Assembly (NCBI GenBank): GCA_032622095.1
Contig: CP136068.1
Location: 188,039,309 to 188,103,308 of the forward strand
Reading direction: 5' to 3'
Origin: Siphonodentalium dalli
Taxonomy: Eukaryota > Mollusca > Scaphopoda > Gadilida > Siphonodentaliidae
DNA length: 64,000 bases
Shown here: one piece after another, positions 32,661 to 43,078 of the stretch
Layout of the letters: each line of letters opens with the position of its first letter
Numbering within the stretch: the first letter of the stretch is position 1
Translations under genes and position numbers: made by a program
Notes under the pieces: model-generated
Seen by the model: the letters and a program-made list of their open reading frames with translations, nothing else
Database searches by the model: none
Told to the model about the DNA's origin: nothing

Positions 32661-32935
32661 TGCAAAATGTTTGTACGTACGGACGGCCGGAGATGTCGAC
32701 TATATACCCGCCGACTTGAAGTCGGGGGCATAACAAAAGTCGGACCGAACCACAATTGGTATCATGCGGAGAGGCAGTCCTAAGGAGATTGCATACAAAA
32801 AATTATTGAAATCGGTTCATAGTTGTTCGAGTTATGAGGTCGGACAGACGGACCGACGGACAAACGGAGGGAGAAAGCGTGACGGACAGACGCAGTCAAT
32901 CCAGTATACCCCCACTTTCGAAGAATTAATTAATT
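32661..32935. repeat. Dispersed element ends rich in gacgg
   Basis: Two adjacent fragments end in 'cgacttgaagtcgggggcat' and in 'gacagacggaccgacggaca'. Both are terminal pieces of the dispersed families seen at 12990, 25080 and 46080. A short (ATTA)n run follows. Confidence 0.6.
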
Positions 32936-33177
32936 AATTATGTAAATAATAATATAAAAAAAAGTCATATCTTTATGTAATGGCAAAAATGGATATTTGA
33001 GAACAATTATCGTCCAATGTTCAAGAATTGCTTTTAATCAAAGCACAAATCAGGCGTTTCTCCCATTCTCTAAAAGGACATTTGGTGCTATGCAAATTGT
33101 TTTTTTTTAAAGAAATGCTCAATGAAAGGATTCTATAAAATATTTTGATGTCAACCTGCGATTTTAGAACTGACATG

Positions 33178-33232
33178 TTATCACCAGGTTTGACGAAACT
33201 ATCAGGCGTTTTAGCACCTTTAATATTTGATA
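33178..33232 (-). repeat. Copy of the E9 3' end with lost donor
   Basis: On the gene strand AATATTAAAGGTGCTAAAAC and the following GCCTGATAGTTTCGTCAAAC repeat the last 55 bases of E9, shifted 64 bp downstream. Where E9 has AAAGG|GTAAGT the copy has AACATGTCAG, so the donor is gone. The copied protein segment would read NIKGAKTPDSFVKPGDN. Confidence 0.8.
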
Positions 33233-33238
33233 ACTTAC

Positions 33239-33376
33239 CCTTTATCACCGGGTTTGATGAAACCATCAGGCGTTTTAACACCTTTAATATTTTGACTAGT
33301 GCCGGGTTTCTTCTTTACCAGACTTTTTCTTTGTTTTTCTATATCTTCTCGATCAGCAGCAATCCTTTCTTGTTGC
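33239..33376 (-). CDS. TLK: TLK exon E9: coiled coil and Lys-rich linker
   Basis: One base plus 45 codons plus two bases encode QQERIAADREDIEKQRKSLV, KKKPGTSQNIKGVKTPDGFI and KPGDK. The family sequence QQEWVNQQREDIERQRKLLAKRKPP aligns with the first half; the linker is variable in the family. The acceptor is CTCGCAG|G and the donor is AGG|GTAAGT; phase 2 in, 2 out. The 3' half has been duplicated into the intron. Confidence 0.94.
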
Positions 33377-33417
33377 CTGCGAGAGAAATATGAATCATGT
33401 AGAACATACATTGTTGA

Positions 33418-33500
33418 ATGTAAAACATGAACCATGGCGGTAAAACATGAACCATGGCGGTAAAACATGAACCATGGCGGTAAAACATGAACCATGATAA
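33418..33500. repeat. 20-bp tandem repeat
   Basis: Four near-identical copies of 'gtaaaacatgaaccatggcg' occur just upstream (gene sense) of the E9 acceptor. They contain no splice-site copy. Confidence 0.85.
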
Positions 33501-33992
33501 CGTGAAGACTAGGCTTGTTGTCCACTTGTGAAACATTGGAATTGGGATGGCATGATGGCCAGGCTTGTAAGACTGTAGCATTGAAACGGTTAGGGATTTT
33601 CAGGAGTCGATTAGTCGATAGAGGTAATTGAATACTAGTTGATTAGTATACCCCTCTCTAAATTCCCGTTTCTATGCCTATATGTATCAAATGGGCAGTG
33701 TAGTATCGCAGTTTTGAACTTTTTAGTAGCCAAAGTTCTGTTTTAGAAAGTTCAAACATCACGATTGTCAGTGGTTACTTTGCTTAAGCTAAATATCAAT
33801 ATCGTTGGAAGACATTTGTCCCAGGGTCTATCATCAACCTATTATCCAATGATCCAATGAATGCATCTATGATTGATAGATACACATGCTGGTGAACGGC
33901 GCCATAATTTGATTCCATAAGTGAACTGTTGGCTGGGCAACATTTTTTTTGGTGAAAATGTTCCGCTCTACCAGTTCTTACTTCATATCAAA

Positions 33993-34366
33993 CAAGCCTT
34001 GAAATAGTGTGCCTGTCATTTGCAGAATGAGGTCCCCAGAGGGTGAATTTAGTGATGCTACCCCGCATAGCGGGCTAGCATCACCAAATTCACCCTCTGG
34101 GAACCTCATTCTGCTGAGGTGTAGGCAGAATGAGGTCCCCAGAGGGTGAATTTGGTGATGCTAGCCCGCTATGCGGGGTAGCATCACTAAATTCACCCTC
34201 TGGGGACCTCATTCTGCAAATGACAGGCACACTATGAGGTGTAAGCAGAATGAGGTCCCCAGAGGGTGAATTTGGTGATGCTAGCCCGCTATGCGGGGTA
34301 GCATCACTAAATTCACCCTCTGGGGACCTCATTCTGCAAATGACAGACACACTATTTCAAGGCTTG
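33993..34366. mobile_element. hAT-type palindromic MITE (family C) with 8-bp TSD
   Basis: The inverted termini are CAAGCCTTGAAATAGTGTG and CACACTATTTCAAGGCTTG. An exact 8-bp target duplication ATATCAAA flanks them at 33985-33992 and 34367-34374. The interior is three palindromes of 'gaggtccccagagggtgaat' with the core GCTACCCCGCATAGCGGGCTAGC. An 8-bp duplication is typical of hAT insertions. It is the best-preserved copy of the family here. Confidence 0.88.
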
Positions 34367-34399
34367 ATATCAAACATCGATCATTTCCCAATATCTACA

Positions 34400-35220
34400 G
34401 ACATTTTGTATATTCTTGGAGCCATTTTATTGCATGACTTTTCTTGTATTACACTGTTTTTCCAATAAAATAAATAAATAGAAGTTATTAATTACGTCAC
34501 ACCGAAATAGACAGTGCATCAATCCGCAACACTTTGAAGTCTTTGATGATCAACATAAAAGAAACCACGCCGACACATGCGCAAACAGCTCACGAAACGC
34601 TCTGCTCGTAGACAGAAAACAATATATACATATAAAATAATTTGTATTTAGTCGGAGTGGCATCTAGCTAAACATAATATCTCCATACGACAGATACTCG
34701 TATAATTATCCAGTTGAAGTGTTTCATGAAATCATAATTACACGAGGCCTACAGGTGTAATGCATATACCTCATTGAATTTGTATCGCGCATATTTTGTG
34801 TATAAAACCATGTGATACATTGATGTTTATTTTTGTCACCTGTGTTGAAACACTAATCTTGTGTATGATGTATAATGTTTAAACTCTCCGTTTGCGGAGG
34901 AAATAAAGGTATATATATATTCTTGGAGCCATTGTATTGCATGACTTTTCTTGTATTACACTGTTTTTCCAATAAATAAATAAATAGAAGTTATTAATTA
35001 CGTCACACCGAAATAGACAGTGCAGCAATCGGCAACACTTTGAAATCATTGATGATCAAAATAATAGAAACCGCGCTGACACATGCACTTGAGTTCAGTT
35101 CAGGTCACTGAGTTCACCGTCCGTGCATGACTGACTGGCAGTGGCTGTGTCGTTATCATCAGGTCACTAAGTTCACCATCCATGCATGACTGACTGGCAG
35201 TAGCTGTGCCGTTATCAAAC
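34400..35220. repeat. Direct repeats flanking a 500-bp segment
   Basis: About 150 bp beginning 'tattcttggagccattttat' (34409) recurs at 34918 with a few changes ('tattcttggagccattgtat'). Between them a segment ends with a small stem CTCCGTTTGCGGAG and AATAAAGG. This is compatible with a terminal-repeat element, but no coding sequence is seen. At 35098-35215 a 60-bp unit with 'catgactgactggcagt' occurs twice. Confidence 0.55.
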
Positions 35221-35510
35221 AAACAATATAATAGTGTTGGGAGGTTAAGCGAAATACACTTGGTTTTGGTTTTAGAAATAAACTGACCGACCAGAAAATG
35301 TCATAACTGGATTTCGGTTCTCTTGACAGTTATGTGTATATGTAGTATTACATAATATGCAGTCGCAGAACTCCGGTAAATTCAAAATGACAGACGCAAA
35401 AATAAGTCCCATGTGGAAATTCTCTACTTTAATCAACGGTAAAAATTCAATGGCCCAGTGAGACCATGGCCAAAGGAAGCTTCTTCTATATAGAAATCAA
35501 GATGACTTAC

Positions 35511-35647
35511 TTGAGAATATCTGTGAAAGCCCAACCATCCACCCAGTTTTCGACGAACGTAGCACCTTGTCGTTGAGTAACAAATTGACCGAGTCGTAGT
35601 CGGTTCTCCATGCTCTTCTGCCGAGTTGATTTCTTCACAATCAAACT
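35511..35647 (-). CDS. TLK: TLK exon E8: conserved region between coiled coils
   Basis: Forty-five codons plus two bases read SLIVKKSTRQKSMENRLRLG, QFVTQRQGATFVENWVDGWA and FTDIL. The family sequence is (R/C)(E/D)KSMQDRLRLGHFTTVRHG ASFTEQWTDGYAFQNLIK. The acceptor is TTCACAG|A and the donor is CAA|GTAAGT; phase 0 in, 2 out. Because it starts in phase 0, it can also accept the candidate alternative first exon at 36367-36495. Confidence 0.96.
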
Positions 35648-35764
35648 CTGTGAAGAAAGTAAAGTGTGAGAGAATTAAAAGTCATTCTAACATAGAATAT
35701 CGAGAATATCAACAGACTTGAAAGAGACGAGATTTACTGTAAATCTCATTCATGTGGAGAGATT

Positions 35765-36006
35765 CATGTGTCTGTCATTTGCAGAATGAGGTCCCCAGAG
35801 GGTGAATTTAGTGATTCTACCCCGCATAGCGGGCTAGCATCACCAAATTCACCCTCTGGGGACCTCATTCTGCTTACACCTCAGCAGAATGAGGTTCCCA
35901 GAGGGTGAATTTGGTGATGCTAACCCGCTATGCGGGGTAGCATCACTAAATTCACCCTCTGGGGACCTCATTCTGCAAATGACAGACACACTATTTCAAG
36001 GCTTGA
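35765..36006. mobile_element. Family C MITE
   Basis: Two facing palindromic blocks carry the right terminus CACTATTTCAAGGCTTG and a shortened left terminus. It is like 33993-34366 with one palindrome fewer. Confidence 0.8.
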
Positions 36007-36017
36007 GTGGGAGAGAA

Positions 36018-36250
36018 TTAACCCTTCCATGACTGGAACTTCCTGAAATCTTGCGAAAACCCTGTGCCAATGCATTCTCTTATATATGTGTGTCTCCCAT
36101 AGGGAGCCTCACATATATGAGAGAATGCATTGGCCTAACAATATTTACCTTGACCTTGTAAGCCAGTGCATTCTCTTATATATACGAGGCTCCCTATGGT
36201 CGACTCGCATATGTGCTGCATCAGCACAGCTCCCATCATGAAAGGGTTAA
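36018..36250. mobile_element. TTAA-flanked MITE (family B)
   Basis: The left terminus is TTAACCCTTCCATGACTGGA and the right is 'catcatgaaagggttaa'. It has two hairpins with 'gccaatgcattctcttatat' and the spacer 'aatatttaccttgaccttgt'. The TTAA bounds suggest a piggyBac-like origin. Confidence 0.8.
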
Positions 36251-36366
36251 ATGTCATTCTAATATAGAATATCGAGAATATCAACAGACGAGAGAGAGAC
36301 GAGCATTCCTGTACATCTCATTCATGTGGACAGATCTGCTCTGCAAACCCCAAAGTAGTCTCATAC

Positions 36367-36495
36367 CTGTCTCACGACACTCCGCTCACTGATCCGTCCA
36401 ACTCCACGACGTAACGCTTCCGCTGTCAAGAGTCCAGAAAGTGCCACCATCTTAGGGGACAAAATTCCACCCCCTACTATTTTCGGATATGACAT
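36367..36495 (-). CDS. Candidate alternative first coding exon of TLK
   Basis: An open minus-strand stretch of 43 codons begins MSYPKIVGGGILSPKMVALS and ends RISERSVVRQ at a good donor, CAG|GTATGA. An in-frame TAG lies four codons upstream of the first ATG. The second ATG (codon 16, A at 36450) has a strong context, AAGATGG. The exon ends in phase 0, and the next exon downstream, E8, begins in phase 0, so splicing would give a TLK lacking E1-E7. It has no counterpart in vertebrate TLKs that I know. Base composition is more coding-like than the surroundings. Human TLK1 has an N-truncated isoform (TLK1B), a precedent for the idea but not evidence. Confidence 0.4.
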
Positions 36496-36639
36496 CAGCT
36501 GTAGCTATACTGCTTTCCTTTGCTCCAGTATACCTGGGGGATATCTAGTGACGCTATATATATATCAACGATGTAATCCCCAGAAAAGTTATGTCGGTGC
36601 TTACTAGTCGCTACATGCCAGAGCATTGCGCCTTAGCAT

Positions 36640-36810
36640 AGAGGAAACTGAGTGCTAGGAACGAGTCCAACCCCAAAGCTGAAATTCTCAAACTTCTTTC
36701 TCTCCATTGCTCTTTCTCCTTTTCACCCTCCCCGCCTCTCTCCGACTCTACCATTACCATTATAATATTTCCATTCTTCCCGTTCGATCCTCACTCTCCA
36801 CTTAATTGAG
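36640..36810 (-). promoter_or_regulatory. GA-rich stretch upstream of candidate first exon
   Basis: On the gene strand about 170 bp is strongly purine-biased, with 'ggagagaggcggggagggtg' and 'aaaaggagaaagagcaatgg'. It lies 150-300 bp upstream of the candidate first exon and resembles GA-rich promoter sequence. It could equally be a simple low-complexity tract. Confidence 0.2.
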
Positions 36811-36838
36811 AGGTGTGCGAAACAAAATGTGAACAAAC

Positions 36839-37062
36839 TTAACCCTTTCATGAAGGGAGCTGCATTGGTGCAGCATTAAAGGCCATGTGCCAGTGCATTC
36901 TCTTATAAATGCGAGTCTCCCATAAGGAGCCTCGCATATATAAGAGAATGCACTGGCTTACAAGGTCAAGATAAATATTATTAGGCCAATGTATTCTATT
37001 ATATATGCGAGGCTGCCTATGGGAGACTCACATATACATGAGAATTCATTGGCACAGGTTAT
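36839..37062. mobile_element. TTAA-flanked MITE (family B), right end decayed
   Basis: TTAACCCTTTCATGAAGGGA at the left, two hairpins with 'agagaatgcactggctta', and a decayed right end after 'ttcattggcacaggtt'. Its right half is included in the 1.45-kb tandem duplication. Confidence 0.7.
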
Positions 37063-37893
37063 TATAGGTCTATCCCACAATGACATTTAATTTTGTTTGA
37101 GAGAAACCCAACTTACGAGTGTAATTACACCCGTCTTCTAAGAGCAAATAAGTGCTGTTTGAAATGTTCTGAAAGAAAACTACTTGCCACTGAAGAGAAG
37201 TAGAATTATTTCTTACCCGTCACCTCAGAATTGTGCCTGTGCATACATTATATATGGGATGATATACCTGTCACCTCAGAATTGTGCCTGTGCATACATT
37301 ATATATGATAACATGCATGAAGAGTGGATGGTGATCATTTCATACCATATGAGTTATTTGCTAATCTTTAAACTTACGACAACCATTATAACCATATTGT
37401 GAATTTTGAAATTTAAAATGTTCAGTTTATCCTCCGGTCTCAGCCAATTAACCAAGTCTTCTTGGTCCACAACAGCTTGGGATATCGGTTGGGTTGATGC
37501 TGTTTTGGACCGAGTCCACCCATGTTATTTCACTATAATGAACTTTAGCATGCTTGTATGTCTTTGGATTAGGTCAAATGGAAGGGTTTGCATATATGAA
37601 CATAGAGGGCAGCCTTTCCCAAGCATGATGATATCAGAGGTGTGTTAAATGTCATGATATCAGATTTGTGCTAAATGTCATGATATCAGAGGTGTGCTAA
37701 ATGTCATGATATCAGAGGTGTGCTGAATGTCATGATATCAGAGATGTGTTAAATGTCATGATATCAGAGGTGTGCTAAATGTCAAAGCAACGAGATTTAT
37801 AAATAAATAATACCATGTTTTCCAGAGAATTGTGATTTGTTGAGAAATCAGAAAATGCACGTAAACCATAAATTATCACTTTACCTTTTTCTA

Positions 37894-38286
37894 TTAACCC
37901 TTTACCCAACAGAAGGGCCCTGTGCCAATGCATTCTCTTATATATGCGAGTCGACCATAGGTCGCCTCGCATATATAAGAGAATGCATTGGCTTAACACA
38001 TTAAAATTGTTAAAGAATGTAAGAAAAAATGGTAAAAAATTGTTAAAAAAAGATTTAGTTTAGGCCAATGCATTCTCTTATATATGCGAGGCAACCTATG
38101 GTCGACTCGCATTTATATAAGAGAATGCATTGGCACAGGGCATAACTGTAACTATCACAATGTGGTCAAGGAGCCGGTTCCAATGATATCCATATTTGTA
38201 TGGTTCTATTGAGACAGACCGAAGATATTTTAGGCTGTTGAAGCTTTATTTGGCCGGTTTTGGCCGGTTTGTTGGGTAAAGGGTCA
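37894..38286. mobile_element. piggyBac-like MITE (family A)
   Basis: TTAA then CCCTTTACCCAACAGAAGGG at the left, two hairpins, and TGTTGGGTAAAGGG at the right, where the flanking TTAA has become TCAA. Confidence 0.85.
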
Positions 38287-38893
38287 ACGTAAAAGATATA
38301 TCATTTAAGACAGATTAATTGCAGACATGTCATGTGTGCATGTAGTACCTCTATTCAATGAAAGTCTGTTATGGAAGAGTAATGGGAGGGGACTTGGACA
38401 GTGGCACTGGCTTACAAGGTCAAGATAAATATTATTAGGCCAATGTATTCTATTATATATGCGAGGCTGCCTATGGGAGACTCACATATACATGAGAATT
38501 CATTGGCACAGGTTATTATAGGTCTATCCCACAATGACATTTAATTTTGTTTGAGAGAAACCCAACTTACGAGTGTAATTACACCCGTCTTCTGAGAGCA
38601 AATAAGTGCTGTTTGAAATGTTCTGAAAGAAAACTACTTGCCACTGAAGAGAAGTAGAATTATTTCTTACCCGTCACCTCAGAATTGTGCCTGTGCATAC
38701 ATTATATATGGGATGATATACCTGTCACCTCAGAATTGTGCCTGTGCATACATTATATATGATAACATGCATGAAGAGTGGATGGTGATCATTTCATACC
38801 ATATGAGTTATTTGCTAATCTTTAAACTTACGACAACCATTATAACCATATTGTGAATTTTGAAATTTAAAATGTTCAGTTTATCCTCCGGTC

Positions 38894-39925
38894 TCAGCCA
38901 ATTAACCAAGTCTTCTTGGTCCACAACAGCTTGGGATATCGGTTGGGTTGATGCTGTTTTGGACCGAGTCCACCCATGTTATTTCACTATAATGAACTTT
39001 AGCATGCTTGTATGTCTTTGGATTAGGTCAAATGGAAGGGTTTGCATATATGAACATAGAGGGCAGCCTTTCCCAAGCATGATGATATCAGAGGTGTGTT
39101 AAATGTCATGATATCAGATTTGTGCTAAATGTCATGATATCAGAGGTGTGCTAAATGTCATGATATCAGAGGTGTGCTGAATGTCATGATATCAGAGATG
39201 TGTTAAATGTCATGATATCAGAGGTGTGCTAAATGTCAAAGCAACGAGATTTATAAATAAATAATACCATGTTTTCCAGAGAATTGTGATTTGTTGAGAA
39301 ATCAGAAAATGCACGTAAACCATAAATTATCACTTTACCTTTTTCTATTAACCCTTTACCCAACAGAAGGGCCCTGTGCCAATGCATTCTCTTATATATG
39401 CGAGTCGACCATAGGTCGCCTCGCATATATAAGAGAATGCATTGGCTTAACACATTAAAATTGTTAAAGAATGTAAGAAAAAATGGTAAAAAGTGTTAAA
39501 AAAAGATTTAGTTTAGGCCAATGCATTCTCTTATATATGCGAGGCAACCTATGGTCGACTCGCATTTATATAAGAGAATGCATTGGCACAGGGCATAACT
39601 GTAACTATCACAATGTGGTCAAGGAGCCGGTTCCAATGATATCCATATTTGTATGGTTCTATTGAGACAGACCGAAGATATTTTAGGCTGTTGAAGCTTT
39701 ATTTGGCCGGTTTTGGCCGGTTTGTTGGGTAAAGGGTCAACGTAAAAGATATATCATTTAAGACAGATTAATTGCAGACATGTCATGTGTGCATGTAGTA
39801 CCTCTATTCAATGAAAGTCTGTTATGGAAGAGTAATGGGAGGGGACTTGGTCCAAAATAGCATCAACCCAACTGTTATCCCAAGCTGTTGTGGACCGAGG
39901 AGACTTGGTCTACAGCCAATTAATT
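38894..39925. mobile_element. Foldback arrangement with about 80-bp inverted ends
   Basis: 'ccacaacagcttgggatatc' in 38894-38980 is matched in reverse complement by 'cccaagctgttgtggaccga' in 39842-39925, and the similarity runs about 80 bp. The same left arm exists in the first duplicate (37440-37525), so the inverted arm lies outside the duplication. It may be the terminus of a foldback element. Confidence 0.5.
39348..39740. mobile_element. piggyBac-like MITE (family A), duplicate copy
   Basis: Same element as 37894-38286, carried along by the 1,454-bp duplication, including the TCAA right flank. It is not an independent insertion. Confidence 0.85.
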
Positions 39926-40109
39926 CCTTCTCATTTAGAATTTTAGGGAGACAAAGCACACCTGGCAGGCTGTTATAGGTGACAAGTAGCATTATAATCT
40001 ACTTGTCACCCAGATACAGTGACCGGTCAGTGACATGTGAACATTTCGAATCAGGTTTAACAGCAGTATCCATAACAATCTATAATAAATATTAGCATAT
40101 CATGATAAA

Positions 40110-40170
40110 AACAAAGATGACTGATGTGTTTACCTTCTCGATGAGTTGGGATTTGTTCACTTGTTATATA
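40110..40170 (-). repeat. 60-bp duplicate of the E7 3' edge with donor
   Basis: On the gene strand GTGAACAAATCCCAACTCAT then CGAGAAG|GTAAACAC copies the end of E7 (GTGAACAAATCCCTGCTCAT, CGAGAAG|GTAACACA) 60 bp downstream. Using it would extend E7 by 20 codons, but an in-frame TAA follows codon 9 of the extension. Confidence 0.85.
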
Positions 40171-40193
40171 AACAAAGACATGTAATGTGTTAC

Positions 40194-40304
40194 CTTCTCG
40201 ATGAGCAGGGATTTGTTCACTTCAATACACTTCTGGAGATTGTCTTTGTGCTTTTCTAGCAGTTTTTGCTGAGCAGTTATCTGTCTTCGTAACTCATCGT
40301 TTTG
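40194..40304 (-). CDS. TLK: TLK exon E7: N-terminal coiled coil
   Basis: Thirty-seven codons read QNDELRRQITAQQKLLEKHK and DNLQKCIEVNKSLLIEK. The family sequence [23 protein letters not shown] is clear. The heptad-like spacing of Leu/Ile fits a dimerising coiled coil. The acceptor is TTTCAG|C and the donor is AAG|GTAACA; phase 0 at both ends, so the exon could be skipped without a frameshift. Confidence 0.96.
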
Positions 40305-40941
40305 CTGAAAACAGAAAGAAATGTGATACCCCAGATTTGTTAATTAGACAAAGCTGCTTTAGATTGGAAATGTTCATGTCCATGTTCAGATCTGAGACAT
40401 GTTGTTTTGGTTGTTTCAGCCACGGGCCATATTACCATACTGTCTAATATGAATCGTACGTGACACGTAGTGCAGCAACCACACAGGATGTGCCTCAAAA
40501 TTTGGGCGACATAATGCTAATAATAATTTATGTAATATCATGCAGTGGTCACCACGGAGACGACATGCCAAATTGACAAGACGTGTCGTCGATTGTAAAA
40601 TCTTGTCTGGATACTCGTCGTGACTTCTTCCTTTTTTTGTTTTCATTAAGCGAACCAACGAAATTTGTCTAAATGAAATTAATAGACCTAAATCACATGT
40701 GAATTCTTCGTATGTTGTGAAGTAGTAACTTTCATTTTTATCGCGATGCTTCATTTCCAATTCCGCGTTTTTTGCAATCTCCACATGATTGATAACCGGA
40801 GGTCACGGGACAATTTCTCTAAAATCTATACTTGAAAAATCACTGATGGGTATAGAAAAAAATATATGACGTCATTCACCTGCCTTAGGTATAAGCACCC
40901 TTGGTGGTTGCTATCAGTGGATGATAAGACCATACAGTAGC

Positions 40942-41966
40942 CAGACTTTCATTTTTGAGGCGCGCGATCGCTCTTGCGCACCATCGCGCGCCTAAAATTG
41001 CAAACCAGCGAGCGATCGATTGCGCACCTAGGCCAAATGCAGCGAGCGAACCTGATAACGCTATTTTCAGTGTCTACCCAGACTAAATGTCTATTGAAAC
41101 TGTGCTTCGTCACGTATTTCGACGATGTTGCATATTTTTGTGCCTCCTTAATTGCTTGGCCGCGGAGTTTATTAGATTTGATGATTTCGTCAATGTGTCG
41201 CGCACAAGTTTTGCACCACACAGAAACAACCATGTCATGACCCTTTGGGTCTTTTTCAGTCCTGTAGCTGATTAAAGAACCAACATTCCATTTTAAAAAG
41301 GTTTGGAGTTGGGTGTGGTGTCCCTTGCCCTTAACCGGTTCTCCGTCAACGCCATCCATTATTTAAAACGTGCGCACAAGTATAAAACAAAATATCAAAT
41401 GAACTCAGCAATTCTCCGAAACCAACATTCATTGTCGGCATACATAAAAAGGTGAGTCCCTCGTGCCACGATGATTGGCAGTTTAAGTTATTTGAGGTCA
41501 CACGGTGTGACGTGTCGAATGCACTATCTGTCTGTGAATGATTCGAAGCTAAAAATACATTTCTATGTATAGCTTATGACGTCACATAAATTCCTGGAAA
41601 ATCACAAGCGAGACCACGTGGCCGGGAGATGTTGATATTTATTCTGTCTGTGTCAGCATGGAAATATAGGAATCGGGAGTATTAAATTGATTCCTTATTA
41701 GTAATTATGAATTACAATAAATATAGGAGCATGTACAATATAAAAACAGTGTGTAACATTCACTTGTGCTTATGGATCGTGGATTAAGCAGTGTTAAACC
41801 ATCAAAGAGTTTCACTGGACATCGATCGTGAGTAAACTAATTCAATTTACGAGGCATTTATGAATGTATTTCCGCTGTTTATTTTATCTTGATAGAAACC
41901 GCGCGCCTGGCCAAAATCCAGCGAGCGAGACTATGCGCGCCTACATTTTCTAAAAATGAAAGTCTG
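40942..41966 (-). mobile_element. hAT-like element with zinc-finger protein remnant
   Basis: The inverted termini are CAGACTTTCATTTTT and AAAAATGAAAGTCTG, flanked by an 8-bp near-duplication (ACAGTAGC / GCAGTAGC). Minus-strand 40949-41359 is open for 136 codons. It contains HDMVVSVWCKTCARH followed later by KYVTKHSFNRHL, a Cys-x2-Cys ... His-x4-His arrangement like the finger at the N-terminus of hAT-derived proteins (ZNF862/KIAA1586 type). No catalytic core remains. The ends are GC-richer than the surroundings, with repeated 'gcgcgcc'. Confidence 0.55.
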
Positions 41967-42469
41967 GCAGTAGCTACAGCATTTAGGAAAGCCCAATGTC
42001 AACAACAAATGACAAACTTACGCAGATACATAAATAAGCTTACGCTGCCTTTGTGCAGAACAAACATTTCAGCTTACAATATTTAAACCAGATCACCATT
42101 TCTAAAAACTTAATGTGCTATGCACCAGACCTTCTCTCAGTACTGGTATATTGTACTCTTTAATTCGAAAATTCAAATTTACACAAGACTTTTGGAGCCC
42201 ATGTCAATTATTGAGGTAATAAATTACAACCTCTCTGTAATCACTTTCTAGGCCAAGAAAATCAAATTATGGTTGAAAAATATATGAATATATCTAAATT
42301 GGTGATTGAGTTTTGAACTTTAAAATTTTTTGGATAAATTTGCAAATAATTTTTTTATGAGGCTTTCGTTAGGTGATGAGTGAAAAGTTTAGCGATATTT
42401 GTTAAGGCGTGTATGAAGATCAATGAAAAATAGATGACTCAACATAATTTGATTAACTACATGGACACA

Positions 42470-42865
42470 TGCTGACATTGCAACGATGATGATGGATGAT
42501 GATGAAGATTGACAAAGACGGAGATAACAAAGTCGACGACGGTGATAAGGCTGATGATGATGATGATGATGACAACTACGACAGCAAATGTTGGCATGTA
42601 AGTGACCCCATTGTATATGTATATATCCATGTTCTGCAATAATTTACAGCTTTGACAATTACAGTGTAGCAGGTGGCTGACAATTACATCACAGCAGGTG
42701 GCTGACAATTACACCATAGCAGGAGGCTGACAAATTACATCATAGCAGGTGGCTGACAATTACAGCATAGCAGGTGGCTGACAATTACACCATAGCAGGA
42801 GGCTGACAAATTACATCATAGCAGGTGGCTGACAATTACAGCGTAGCAGGTGGCTGACAACACAG
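42470..42865. repeat. GAT-rich tract and 25-bp tandem array
   Basis: Imperfect (GAT)n lies at 42485-42575. At 42655-42860 about eight copies of 'aggtggctgacaattacagc' plus 'atagc' are in tandem. No exon edge is involved. Confidence 0.85.
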
Positions 42866-42985
42866 TATTTTTATTTATTTGACCTAATCATTCCAAGATA
42901 GAAATATAATACAAAAATAATATGTTTTAAAATCACCACAAAAGAAAATAGTTATTATATATAAAACATATAGCTTAACACATAC

Positions 42986-43078
42986 CCTGAGAAGTTCATC
43001 AATTCGGGTATCTTTTCTCTCCATATCCGTCGATGATTTATTCTCGAGACCGTACAAATGATTCATTGTCATATCAGT
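42986..43078 (-). CDS. TLK: TLK exon E6: start of conserved TLK region
   Basis: Thirty-one codons read TDMTMNHLYGLENKSSTDME and RKDTRIDELLR. The family sequence is (Q)TDLTMLKLAALESNKIQDLEKKEGRIDDLLR. The acceptor is TTTTCAG|A and the donor is AGG|GTATGT; phase 0 at both ends. It leads directly into the E7 coiled coil. Confidence 0.94.

Larger units (their letters stand above)
36951..39850. repeat. Tandem duplication of a 1,454-bp segment
   Basis: 36951-38397 and 38405-39850 are almost identical; I noticed a one-base length change near 38037/39490. Each copy contains half a family B MITE, a six-unit array of 'catgatatcagaggtgtgct' (37625-37785; 39079-39239) and one full family A MITE. All duplicated open frames are identical. 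It is a very recent duplication or a haplotype duplicated in assembly. Confidence 0.9.
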
